Shown: piece after piece, positions 43,660 through 51,114 of the stretch | Position numbering within the stretch: position 1 is the stretch's first letter | How the letters are laid out: every line of letters begins with the position of its first letter | Origin: Salaquimonas sp. | GTDB lineage: Bacteria > Pseudomonadota > Alphaproteobacteria > Rhizobiales > Rhizobiaceae | DNA: 51,114 bases | Assembly: GCA_028289365.1 (NCBI GenBank) | Contig: JANQQM010000038.1 | Location: 1 to 51,114 of the forward strand | Reading direction: 5' to 3' | Notes under the pieces: generated by a model | The model's database searches: none | Told to the model about the DNA's origin: nothing | What the model saw: the letters and a program-made list of their open reading frames with translations, nothing else | Made by a program: the position numbers and the translations under genes

Positions 43660-44499
43660 TTAACTGCCGATTTTATCCTGATCGAGGATCTGATCCATTG
43701 TCCTAGACGGTTCCGGGCACCCTGCAGGACCAATAACCTTGGCCGGAACTCCGGCGACGGTTACTTTTTCCGGTACCGGCTTGACCACCAGTGAGCCTGC
43801 GGCAATCCGGGAACACGAACCCACTTCAATATTGCCAAGAACGGTTGCGCCAGCTCCGAGCAAGACGCCATGGCCGATCTTCGGATGGCGGTCTCCATCC
43901 TCCTTGCCGGTGCCGCCCAGCGTTACGCTATGGACCATCGATACATTGTCGCCAATGGTTGCCGTGGCGCCGATCACGATGCCGGAAGCATGGTCCATGA
44001 AGATACCCTTGCCGATCTTTGCGGCAGGGTTGATGTCGGTCTGGAATACCTGGCTGGACCTGCTTTGCAGATAGAGTGCGAAATCACGGCGGCCCTGAAT
44101 CCAATTCCAATGCGCCAGTCTGTGGGTCTGAACCGCATGGAACCCCTTGAAGTAGAGGATTGGCTCAATCAGCCTGGTGCAGGCCGGATCGCGATCATAG
44201 ACTGCTGCAATATCGGTCCGCAGAAATTCGCGATATTCCGGCCACTCCTTCAGCATTACCTCAAATGCACGACGAACGGTATCAGCTGAAACTTCGCGAT
44301 TATGCAGGCGTTCGCTGATACGAACGAAGACTGCATCCTCAAGATAGTCGTGGTTTAGAATTGTCGAATAGATGAAAGTCGCCAGAACCGGCTCGCTTTC
44401 GATAATCTTGGTGGCCTCGTCCCTTACCGCTTTCCAGACCGGGTCAACAATATCGCGCTCGTCTTGCGCGGAGGACTTTGCGGAAACATTTGTAGCCAT
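43660..44499 (-). CDS. cysE: Serine O-acetyltransferase
   Basis: A 279-residue serine acetyltransferase, the first committed step of cysteine synthesis (serine + acetyl-CoA to O-acetylserine). The N-terminal helical domain is followed by a left-handed beta-helix with hexapeptide repeats. The active-site motifs FHAVQTHRLAHW, FMDHASGIVIG and HPKIGHGVLLG carry the catalytic Asp/His. The C-terminal tail that mediates feedback control and cysteine synthase binding is present. Length is typical for alphaproteobacteria. Confidence 0.97.
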   Translation of the reverse strand: MATNVSAKSSAQDERDIVDPVWKAVRDEATKIIESEPVLATFIYSTILNHDYLEDAVFVRISERLHNREVSADTVRRAFEVMLKEWPEYREFLRTDIAAVYDRDPACTRLIEPILYFKGFHAVQTHRLAHWNWIQGRRDFALYLQSRSSQVFQTDINPAAKIGKGIFMDHASGIVIGATATIGDNVSMVHSVTLGGTGKEDGDRHPKIGHGVLLGAGATVLGNIEVGSCSRIAAGSLVVKPVPEKVTVAGVPAKVIGPAGCPEPSRTMDQILDQDKIGS

Positions 44500-44645
44500 A
44501 TCCAGCTCCGGAAAATTTTTTCGATTTCTCTATTCTAGGTACCAAAATCGGGTAAACAAGACCGTAAATTGTGAACAATAATTCTAATCGGTGAACAGTC
44601 AAAAAATCTGAACCGGCAACAAACGATGCTGACGGATGGGTCAAA

Positions 44646-45404
44646 TCAGCCGGACAGGAAATCGACGACCAGTTGTTTATGTGTGCGGTCCCCAACGGCA
44701 TTCATGTGGTTCCGGCCCGGAATCTCGCGGTAGATTGCATTCGGCATGATTTCAGCCAGCTTTGCACCGTCGACGGCGACATCATCTTCCGAGCCAATCG
44801 CAATCAGCACTTCATTTTGGATGTTCTCAAACAATTCGATCGGAAGGAAATCCCGCGCGCCCATTATACAGGCCGCGAGCGCTTCAAGGTCGGAACCGGT
44901 CGACTCGGCGAATTTCCGGAATTCCCGGCCAATCACGGTTGGAACATCTTCCATGGAAGGTGCCAGCAGGCCGTCACGGATTTCGGTTGAATCAAACCCG
45001 CCTTCAACCATGTTGTAGCCATTTCCCGAGAAAACCAATCTGGAGATATTTTCAGGTTGCCTACCGGTCATGGAGGCGGCTATACGTGCTCCAAGCGAGT
45101 AGCCCATCACATTGGCCTTCTCGACTTCCAGATACTGCAGAAGCGCGAATGCATCATCCGCCATCCGGTCAAGACTGTAATCAGCCTGTGACAGGCTCTT
45201 GGTACTTCCACCGTGACCGCGATTGTCGAATGCAACGACGTGGTAGCCCGAATGGGCCAACAGTTTTACCCAGCCGGTATTGACCCAGTTCACCTCCTTG
45301 TTGGAAGCAAAGCCATGGACAAGGAGGATCGTATCGCCCACGCCTCGTTCCACAAAGGAAATCTCGAGGGGGCCGGAATTGGTTTCTATTTCAGCTATTG
45401 GCAT
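44646..45404 (-). CDS. Alpha/beta-hydrolase
   Basis: A 252-residue alpha/beta-hydrolase. The oxyanion-hole stretch LLVHGFASN, the nucleophile elbow GYSLGA (Ser) and the terminal catalytic His in GRNHMNAVG are all present. Its ATG at 45404 has GGAA 6 nt ahead; the frame is open to 45485 but without a domain. The gene is typically beside cysE/DUF3126 in rhizobia. Ester or thioester substrate unknown. Confidence 0.88.
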   Translation of the reverse strand: MPIAEIETNSGPLEISFVERGVGDTILLVHGFASNKEVNWVNTGWVKLLAHSGYHVVAFDNRGHGGSTKSLSQADYSLDRMADDAFALLQYLEVEKANVMGYSLGARIAASMTGRQPENISRLVFSGNGYNMVEGGFDSTEIRDGLLAPSMEDVPTVIGREFRKFAESTGSDLEALAACIMGARDFLPIELFENIQNEVLIAIGSEDDVAVDGAKLAEIMPNAIYREIPGRNHMNAVGDRTHKQLVVDFLSG

Positions 45405-45540
45405 TGCAGTTTCCGGGACAGGTTCGGTGCAGAAACATGATGAGACATCATGGCACTGGTCAGGTTGGATAAAAACTCTTTGCACGGAGTGTAGATTCTT
45501 TTAATACATGAACAATCGCAAATTGGGATTAAACGAGAAT

Positions 45541-45783
45541 ATGGCTGGTAATACCGTACCGCATTTTCAGAACGACAAGGGCGTCCATACAATCGAGATC
45601 GGGGTCAAGGAATTCATGTGCTGCGGAGCCAGCGCACCTTACGACCATCCGCATGTATATCTGGACATGGGATCAGACTCCGAAATTGTCTGCCCTTACT
45701 GCTCTACCCTGTACAAATACAATCCCAATCTGGCTGAGACCGAAACCAGCCCTGATGGCTGCATTTATGCGGACGTCGCCTAA
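45541..45783 (+). CDS. Small zinc-finger (zf-CHCC) protein
   Basis: An 80-residue protein of the zf-CHCC family, with zinc ligands in FMCCGAS, DHPHVYLDMG and VCPYCSTLYKY. The family is related to the mitochondrial complex I subunit NDUFS6 and is common in alphaproteobacteria. ATG 45541 is preferred; the frame starts at 45508. It is divergent from the hydrolase gene, and the next gene begins 16 bases after its stop. Confidence 0.9.
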   Translation: MAGNTVPHFQNDKGVHTIEIGVKEFMCCGASAPYDHPHVYLDMGSDSEIVCPYCSTLYKYNPNLAETETSPDGCIYADVA

Positions 45784-45799
45784 GCCCGCGTATCCTTAG

Positions 45800-47023
45800 A
45801 TGAACAAACCGAGTAACCGCCGCACCGTGTTGATCAGCGGTGGAGGTATTACCGGGCTTACAGCTGCCCTCTGCCTCGCAAAAGCGGGTTTTCGGACGGA
45901 CATTTTCGAGAAGGCAGAGGGCTTTGAGACGGTCGGCGCTGGCATTCAGATTTCTCCCAATGCGCTTAACATTCTTGATGAAATCGGGCTGTCAGACCAA
46001 CTGAAAAGCGTCGCAGTGGCACCGTCGGCCATTCGCGTAATGGCGGCGATAAGCGGTCGTGAAATCACGAAAATCCCACTTGGTTCTTCAATCATCAAAC
46101 GCTACGGCGTCCCTTTTCTGGTCGTGCACCGCGCCGATCTACATCAGGTCCTGGCACGTGCGGTCCATGAAAATCCCGACACCAATCTGCACCTGAACGC
46201 GAGCGTCGAAGACCTTGCCATTCACGCCAATGGGGTGACCGGCATGGTCTTCAAGGATGGCCAGATGATGGAGTATCCGGCTTCCGCCCTGATCGCGGCT
46301 GACGGTGTATGGTCGAAATTGCGTCAGTCACATTTCCTGGAAAAGCCGGCGAGCTATTCCGGGCTAATTGCCTGGCGCGGATTGATTGCAACAGACCAAT
46401 TGCCGGGTTCACATGATCTTGAAAACACCCAGCTTTGGCTGGCTCGAGACGCCCACGCCGTCAGCTATCCGGTTCGAAATGGCAGGCATCTGAATATTGT
46501 TGTCATTACGAAAGACAAGGCCGGCAAGACAATCGAGGCCGGTGAAAGAAACTGGTCGCAATCCGCGACGGCTACTGAACTGAAGGCCAAATTGCCATTA
46601 TGGTGCGATGAATTTTGTTCGCTGTTGAGTTATCGAACCAGATGGACGCGCTGGCCACTCTATCACAATGCCAAAACCAGAAACTGGCTCAGAGGGCCAA
46701 CGGCCATGGCCGGAGATGCCGCCCATGCAATGTTACCGTTTGCTGCACAAGGCGCCGTTATGGGCATTGAAGATGCGGCGGTGTTGGGTAATTGCATGGC
46801 AGAAGTAATGCTCGAGGATGTCTCCATCGAAGACGCTTTGTCAAAATTCCAGAAGCTGAGGCAACCTCGTATACGCCGTGCAGAAAAGCTGGCCATCTCG
46901 AATGGGCGCATCTACCACCTGCCGCAGCCGTTCGCCACGGCGCGTAATTTGGGCATGAAACTCCTTGGCGGTGAACGTCTCCTGGCACGCCAGGACTGGT
47001 TATATGGCTGGCAGGCGGATTAG
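45800..47023 (+). CDS. FAD-dependent monooxygenase, aromatic-ring-hydroxylase type
   Basis: A 407-residue flavoprotein of the salicylate/p-hydroxybenzoate hydroxylase family. The dinucleotide fold is ISGGGITGLTAALCLAKAG, followed by ETVGAGIQISPNA. The second FAD motif is MAGDAAHAMLPFAAQGA with the GDxxHAM signature. It uses NAD(P)H and oxygen to hydroxylate small organic molecules; the substrate is unknown. Probably co-transcribed with the zinc-finger gene, which ends 16 bases upstream. Confidence 0.9.
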   Translation: MNKPSNRRTVLISGGGITGLTAALCLAKAGFRTDIFEKAEGFETVGAGIQISPNALNILDEIGLSDQLKSVAVAPSAIRVMAAISGREITKIPLGSSIIKRYGVPFLVVHRADLHQVLARAVHENPDTNLHLNASVEDLAIHANGVTGMVFKDGQMMEYPASALIAADGVWSKLRQSHFLEKPASYSGLIAWRGLIATDQLPGSHDLENTQLWLARDAHAVSYPVRNGRHLNIVVITKDKAGKTIEAGERNWSQSATATELKAKLPLWCDEFCSLLSYRTRWTRWPLYHNAKTRNWLRGPTAMAGDAAHAMLPFAAQGAVMGIEDAAVLGNCMAEVMLEDVSIEDALSKFQKLRQPRIRRAEKLAISNGRIYHLPQPFATARNLGMKLLGGERLLARQDWLYGWQAD

Positions 47024-47066
47024 TGTGGCCTAATTGTTAAGAGACGGCCGACGAGGCAACCCTTGC

Positions 47067-47765
47067 TTAGTCCTGGAGCGCTTGTGGCGAATGCAGGCGC
47101 AAACCCAGTAACAGGCTATGCGTGGTTGGCGTCCACTTTCCTGTGTTCAGCCCGGCAACCCTCAAGCCATCTGCCGCCCATATATTGCACGGCCGGAATA
47201 TGTGGAACCCGCCATTGGCCACAAAAAATACATCCCCGGTGCCCAACCCCTTGCCCGGGAGAATTTCGTGATTGTTGCGAAAACCGGCAATGCTGTCCTC
47301 TATGAAGTCGAGCAGGCGCTCGGTGCCACCCGCCGGCAAATCCACGGCAAAGGCATTTTCCAGGCCGGTGATGTCGCCGGCGGGAACCATTCGAACCACC
47401 GAATTGTCACCGGTAACGGCAGTGAAAGTCGGCCCGGGTCGGATATCGGTTAGATTGCGAGCTGTCGTGTAAAATGCATGGGAGCCCCATCCAAAGACCA
47501 GGAATTTCAGATTCGGATTGAATATGGGAATGCCATCCGCCGCCAGATGAGCAAATCTATCGCGGACCGCATCATCGACGGGGATGGCAAAATCGGCGTG
47601 AAGCAGGGTCGTCAGCAAGTAGATGCGCTCGGTATTTCCCGGCGCACGGCCTGAGTCAGCGTGTCCCGGATAAATCGCTCCAGCAACGCTCGCAACCAAA
47701 TAGACAAATACCACCAAAGCCAGCACACCCAATGTGCCAGCAATCAGGCGGAGGATCCGCCACAT
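47067..47765 (-). CDS. TIGR02117 (DUF2459) family protein
   Basis: A 232-residue protein with one N-terminal membrane anchor (LIAGTLGVLALVVFVYLVAS) and an exported domain with WGSHAFYT and FVANGGFHIFRPCNIW. As I recall, the family name TIGR02117 was coined for a hypothetical protein found near urease genes. Here it lies 34 kb from the urease operon, so any link is doubtful. Function unknown. It converges with the monooxygenase gene. Confidence 0.82.
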   Translation of the reverse strand: MWRILRLIAGTLGVLALVVFVYLVASVAGAIYPGHADSGRAPGNTERIYLLTTLLHADFAIPVDDAVRDRFAHLAADGIPIFNPNLKFLVFGWGSHAFYTTARNLTDIRPGPTFTAVTGDNSVVRMVPAGDITGLENAFAVDLPAGGTERLLDFIEDSIAGFRNNHEILPGKGLGTGDVFFVANGGFHIFRPCNIWAADGLRVAGLNTGKWTPTTHSLLLGLRLHSPQALQD

Positions 47766-47797
47766 GTCGTAACTCCGAGTTAGTTTGATTCCCGACC

Positions 47798-49003
47798 CTA
47801 GTGCAGAATCTGGCTCAAGAACAGTTTTGTCCGTTCATGTTTCGGATTGTCAAAGAATTCCGAAGGAATGTTCTGCTCGACAATCTGGCCCTGGTCCATG
47901 AAGATCACACGGTCAGCTACCTGCCTGGCAAAACCCATTTCGTGGGTAACGCAGAGCATTGTCATGCCGTCTTCCGCCAGTTCCACCATGGTTTCGAGAA
48001 CCTCCTTGATCATTTCAGGATCAAGTGCGGATGTCGGCTCATCAAACAACATGATGCGCGGGTTCATGCAAAGTGACCTGGCGATGGCAACGCGCTGTTG
48101 CTGGCCGCCGGACAGTTGTCCGGGATATTTGCTGGCCTGCTCCGGAATCTTCACCTTGGACAGGTAATGCATGGCGACTTCTTCTGCTTCGCTCTTCGGC
48201 ATCTTGCGAACCCAGATCGGCGCAAGCGTGCAATTTTCCATGATTGTCAGATGCGGAAACAGGTTGAAATGCTGGAAAACCATGCCGACCTCGCGGCGCA
48301 CCTCATCGATCTTCTTCAGATCATTTGTCAGCTCGATGCCATCGACAACAATCTTGCCGCGCTGATGTTCTTCCAGCCTGTTAATGCAGCGGATCATGGT
48401 CGATTTACCGGATCCCGAAGGTCCGGCGATTACGATACGCTCGCCGCGCATCACCCGAAGATCGATGTCTTTCAGGACGTGAAACTCGCCATACCATTTG
48501 TGCATGTCGACGATTTCGACCGCCACATCGGTTTCCGAAATATGCGCCTTGTGCAGGCTTTCTTCGTGGCCGGCTGCGGCTTCCATTCCTGCGTCTGCGA
48601 CCGGTGCGGGCTTTGCGCCACCATTGGTCGCTGCAGATTTGACCTGTGGGACCGGTGACGATTTTGCAGCTGCCACCTTGGTCTTGGCGGCCGGCTTTGT
48701 GGCGCGGGTTGTTTTCGTCTTGGCCTTGGGTTTCGCTGAGGGTGCAGATTTTTCAACTTCTGCTGCAAGTTTCTTGCACTGACCAACCCAGTCATCGCGT
48801 TCGATGCGCCCGCTGAACTTCAATAGGTTATCGGCCCAGGCGATCTCAGCTGCCGTCCAGTCTGCGATCTGGGAGTATTTGTAAATACCCGCATCATTCA
48901 AAACGGTCTGAAGTTTCGGGCCGACACCGGAGATCTTTTTGAGATCGTCCGGATTTGCCGGTTTTTTTACGGTTTTTGGTTTTTTGGGCTTTATGTCAGC
49001 CAT
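47798..49003 (-). CDS. aapP: AapP-type amino acid ABC transporter ATPase with N-terminal helix-hairpin-helix extension
   Basis: A 401-residue protein. Residues 160-401 are a standard polar amino-acid transporter ATPase: Walker [10 protein letters not shown] (194-202), signature LSGGQQQ, Walker B IMLFDEP, and the H-loop His in CVTHEMGF. A normal AapP has about 257 residues. The first 140 residues are extra: a helix-hairpin-helix domain at about 20-85 ([12 protein letters not shown] and [11 protein letters not shown]) and a Lys/Ala/Pro-rich linker at 86-140. GAGGGG about 10 nt ahead of ATG 49003 supports the full start. An internal ATG at codon 140 has no good ribosome site. It drives uptake of many amino acids with AapQ and AapM. 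Confidence 0.92.
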   Translation of the reverse strand: MADIKPKKPKTVKKPANPDDLKKISGVGPKLQTVLNDAGIYKYSQIADWTAAEIAWADNLLKFSGRIERDDWVGQCKKLAAEVEKSAPSAKPKAKTKTTRATKPAAKTKVAAAKSSPVPQVKSAATNGGAKPAPVADAGMEAAAGHEESLHKAHISETDVAVEIVDMHKWYGEFHVLKDIDLRVMRGERIVIAGPSGSGKSTMIRCINRLEEHQRGKIVVDGIELTNDLKKIDEVRREVGMVFQHFNLFPHLTIMENCTLAPIWVRKMPKSEAEEVAMHYLSKVKIPEQASKYPGQLSGGQQQRVAIARSLCMNPRIMLFDEPTSALDPEMIKEVLETMVELAEDGMTMLCVTHEMGFARQVADRVIFMDQGQIVEQNIPSEFFDNPKHERTKLFLSQILH

Positions 49004-49050
49004 TTGTAAGTAACCCCTCGCATTAGGCGTTTTGAGCTAATTTCGTAATT

Positions 49051-50478
49051 CTATCGGTGACCGGTATCCAATCGTCGTTCCATGAAGATGGAGTATCTAC
49101 TCATCGAGAAACAGAACAGCCAGAAGATCACAGCCGCAAACAGGTAACCGGTCAGGGACTGCACAGGACTTGCCCAAGTAGAGTCCGTATAGGAAGACTG
49201 GATCATGCCAAGAAAATCGAACAGACCGATGATCAGCACCAGTGTCGTATCCTTGAACAGGGCGATGAACGAGTTGACGATTCCGGGAATCACCAATTTG
49301 AGCGCCTGTGGCAGAATGATCAGCCGGATCATTTGCCAGTAATTCAGGCCCAATGCCATGGCACCTTCATATTGGCCTTTCGGCAAGGCCTGAATACCAC
49401 CACGGACGACTTCCGCCATATAGGCTGCCGAGAACAATGCGACTCCGATCAGGGCGCGCAGCAATTTGTCGAAGTTCACGCCTTCCGGCAAGAACAGTGG
49501 CAGCATGACCGATGACATGAACAGCACGGTGATGAGCGGAATACCGCGCCAGAATTCGATGAAAATCACCGAAACAAGTCTGATGACGGGCATTTGGGAG
49601 CGGCGGCCAAGGGCCAGCAAAATTCCCAACGGCAATGAGGCAACAATACCGGTGATCGCAATGACAAGCGTCACGAGCAATCCGCCCCAAACTTCGGTTT
49701 CGACATGTTCCAGACCAAAGGGAACAGCGAAAATGAGCAAGACCAACAGGAGCAGGCCCATAGCCACCGCGACTCCCCGGATGGACGGTCCGGGCGGCGA
49801 TTCCGAGCCTCTGGCAATGCCATAGGCTATTGCACACAGAATTGCGGTCAATATCACATAATCGATTATGAACTTCGTTACTGACGGAGCAATGATCGAA
49901 TTTGGAAGCAGGAATCCTTCAAGGCTGATATGCCCGCCTGTCAGCAGTACGAATGCCAGGACCGGGAAAATCGCTATCATGAAGATGACGTTTTCGCGCT
50001 TGAACGGTACTGCAGGGATGCACATTGGTATCAAGCCCGCCGCAAACAGGAAGTAGACCAGGTCCACCCGCCAATATTCCTCCAATGGATATCGGCCATA
50101 AATAAACTGGTTCATGTAGGTGGCGACATAGGGCCAGCAGGCACCGACCCAGCCATCCGGCCAGATTCCACCCTGTGCGGCAGTGGTACAAAGACGACGG
50201 TCCGGTTTGTCCAGATTGTACTCTGCCATAAGGCCGCTGGTGTCCCATACGGCATCAAAAAAGGCGAAGCGAAGTAATGGCGGAATAATCAACCAAAGAA
50301 GGTAGACCGCCAGCAGCGTCAGAATTGTATTTGGAATTGACGAGAACAGGTTCTTCCTGACCCACCCAATAACACCAACTTCACTGGCTGGAGGTGGTTC
50401 ATCACCTGCCATCTCTCCGCGGACAAATGCGATTCCTGCGCTTGGTACAGTGCCGGCAGGGTTTTTTGTATCAGCCAT
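49051..50478 (-). CDS. aapM: General L-amino acid ABC transporter permease AapM
   Basis: A 475-residue permease with about nine membrane segments. The C-terminal part is standard: the EAA motif lies around [20 protein letters not shown], which contacts the ATPase. The N-terminal part has one early membrane segment, a periplasmic section with two Cys, and further segments in the middle. It is longer than the 385 or so residues I recall for the rhizobial AapM. An extra hydrophobic section (about residues 195-250) may explain this. It lies between aapQ and aapP on the same strand. Confidence 0.9.
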   Translation of the reverse strand: MADTKNPAGTVPSAGIAFVRGEMAGDEPPPASEVGVIGWVRKNLFSSIPNTILTLLAVYLLWLIIPPLLRFAFFDAVWDTSGLMAEYNLDKPDRRLCTTAAQGGIWPDGWVGACWPYVATYMNQFIYGRYPLEEYWRVDLVYFLFAAGLIPMCIPAVPFKRENVIFMIAIFPVLAFVLLTGGHISLEGFLLPNSIIAPSVTKFIIDYVILTAILCAIAYGIARGSESPPGPSIRGVAVAMGLLLLVLLIFAVPFGLEHVETEVWGGLLVTLVIAITGIVASLPLGILLALGRRSQMPVIRLVSVIFIEFWRGIPLITVLFMSSVMLPLFLPEGVNFDKLLRALIGVALFSAAYMAEVVRGGIQALPKGQYEGAMALGLNYWQMIRLIILPQALKLVIPGIVNSFIALFKDTTLVLIIGLFDFLGMIQSSYTDSTWASPVQSLTGYLFAAVIFWLFCFSMSRYSIFMERRLDTGHR

Positions 50479-50498
50479 CTTCTATACTCCCCGCCCTA

Positions 50499-51114
50499 TC
50501 ATCGCTCGACCAGCGCCATTCGCGCATTGAACCAGTTCATGAACCAGGCCGTCAGCAGTGAAATCGTCAAATAAGTCAGCATGGTCATGAGCAATATTTC
50601 CACAGCCTGGCCGGTCTGGTTAAGCGCTGTGCCTGCAAATACCGAGACAAGCTCGGGATAGGCAATCGCAACCGCCAGCGAGGAGTTCTTGGTCAAATTC
50701 AAATACTGATTAGTCATTGGCGGGATGATCACCCGCATGGCCTGGGGTATCACGACCAAACGCAAGGTCGGTCCCGATCGCAATCCAAGCGCATTTGCCG
50801 CCTCAGTCTGCCCTTTATTGACCGCGAGAATTCCCGCTCGGACAATTTCGGCGATATAGGCCGCAGTATAGGTCACCAAGGCCACCAGTAGACCCAGGAA
50901 CTCCGGAATGACGCGAGCCCCTCCTCTCGGTCCAAATCTGGACGCTGTTGGCATTTCAAAGGTCAATGGAATGCCGCTTGCAAGCAAGGCCAGGATCGGA
51001 AGCCCGATAATCAGGCCAAGAGCTGTCCAGAAAACCGGGAATTGTTCGCCGGTCGCCATCTGTCGCGCCTTTGCCCAGCGTGCTACGAAAATCGTCGCAA
51101 TAATCCCGACGATA
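50499..51114 (-). CDS. aapQ: General L-amino acid ABC transporter permease AapQ, partial
   Basis: The C-terminal 205 codons of a permease whose N-terminus lies beyond the window edge. The frame is open to the last base, so the ATG at 51059 inside it is not the real start. The EAA region IAEIVRAGILAVNKGQTEAA and the C-terminal segments match AapQ. It is 20 bases upstream of aapM. The binding-protein gene aapJ is expected just to the right (inference). Confidence 0.88.
   Translation of the reverse strand, partial: IVGIIATIFVARWAKARQMATGEQFPVFWTALGLIIGLPILALLASGIPLTFEMPTASRFGPRGGARVIPEFLGLLVALVTYTAAYIAEIVRAGILAVNKGQTEAANALGLRSGPTLRLVVIPQAMRVIIPPMTNQYLNLTKNSSLAVAIAYPELVSVFAGTALNQTGQAVEILLMTMLTYLTISLLTAWFMNWFNARMALVER

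Noticed and set aside
1-51114. tRNA or rRNA genes, insertion sequences, prophage genes and CRISPR arrays
   Set aside because: I looked for these by eye and found none; a covariance-model scan would be needed to rule out tRNA-like or other RNA genes fully.

Overview
The window looks like a chromosomal stretch of an alphaproteobacterium of the Hyphomicrobiales (Rhizobiales) type. The basis is gene content and order: an AapQMP-type general amino-acid ABC transporter, a DUF3126-cysE-alpha/beta hydrolase block, the scaffold protein/YidD - folE - hisI - patatin - CBS - rhomboid block, a rhizobial-type (ReAV-like) asparaginase, an Anbu proteasome-like operon, and a urease operon with extra small ORFs. 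This is inference from family knowledge, not a database result. Coding density is high. I see no rRNA or tRNA gene, CRISPR array, insertion sequence or prophage.

Region 1 (1-6.6 kb) is an inositol-catabolism locus. A minus-strand operon runs iolC - iolB - class II (IolJ-like) aldolase - phytanoyl-CoA-dioxygenase-family gene. Two Gfo/Idh/MocA oxidoreductases are divergent on the plus strand. A perfect 18-bp palindrome of the LacI-family operator type sits in the divergent promoter, and a near copy lies just after the second oxidoreductase. The three iol enzymes would turn 5-deoxyglucuronate into DHAP plus malonate semialdehyde. The iolG/iolD/iolE steps and the regulator are not in the window.

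Region 2 (6.6-13.7 kb) has a MraY/WecA-type glycosyl-phosphate transferase, then a complete minus-strand urease operon ureD-ureA-(55-aa membrane ORF)-ureB-(LprI-like exported protein)-ureC-(59-aa ORF)-ureE-ureF-ureG. The three interposed ORFs and an inverted repeat between ureC and ureE are the unusual parts.

Region 3 (13.8-25.9 kb) holds a secreted caspase-family protein, two tandem paralogous 88-aa exported proteins, and the Anbu operon (ATP-grasp, alpha-E, transglutaminase-like, Anbu protease). A small Cys-containing exported protein, a gamma-glutamyltransferase, a short conserved-looking protein, an NAD kinase and an MFS transporter follow.

Region 4 (25.9-34.7 kb) holds a DUF2336 protein, a nitroreductase/flavin-reductase pair, an exported protein of unknown function, thrS, a TVP38-like membrane protein, an asparaginase, YidD and an IscU/NifU-type scaffold protein.

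Region 5 (34.8-47.8 kb) is a series of conserved rhizobial housekeeping and regulatory genes: folE, hisI, patatin, CBS pair, rhomboid, PAS, double PilZ, transglutaminase-like cysteine peptidase, cysE, a zinc-finger protein, an FAD monooxygenase and a TIGR02117 protein. It also has a candidate small RNA or leader upstream of the rhomboid gene. Region 6 (47.8 kb to the end) is aapP-aapM-aapQ on the minus strand, cut by the window edge. Its ATPase carries an unusual N-terminal helix-hairpin-helix extension.

The strongest candidates for under-described biology are the HhH-ABC ATPase fusion, the small ORFs inside the urease operon, the dioxygenase in the inositol operon with its two operators, and the Anbu operon, which is known as a family but poorly understood.
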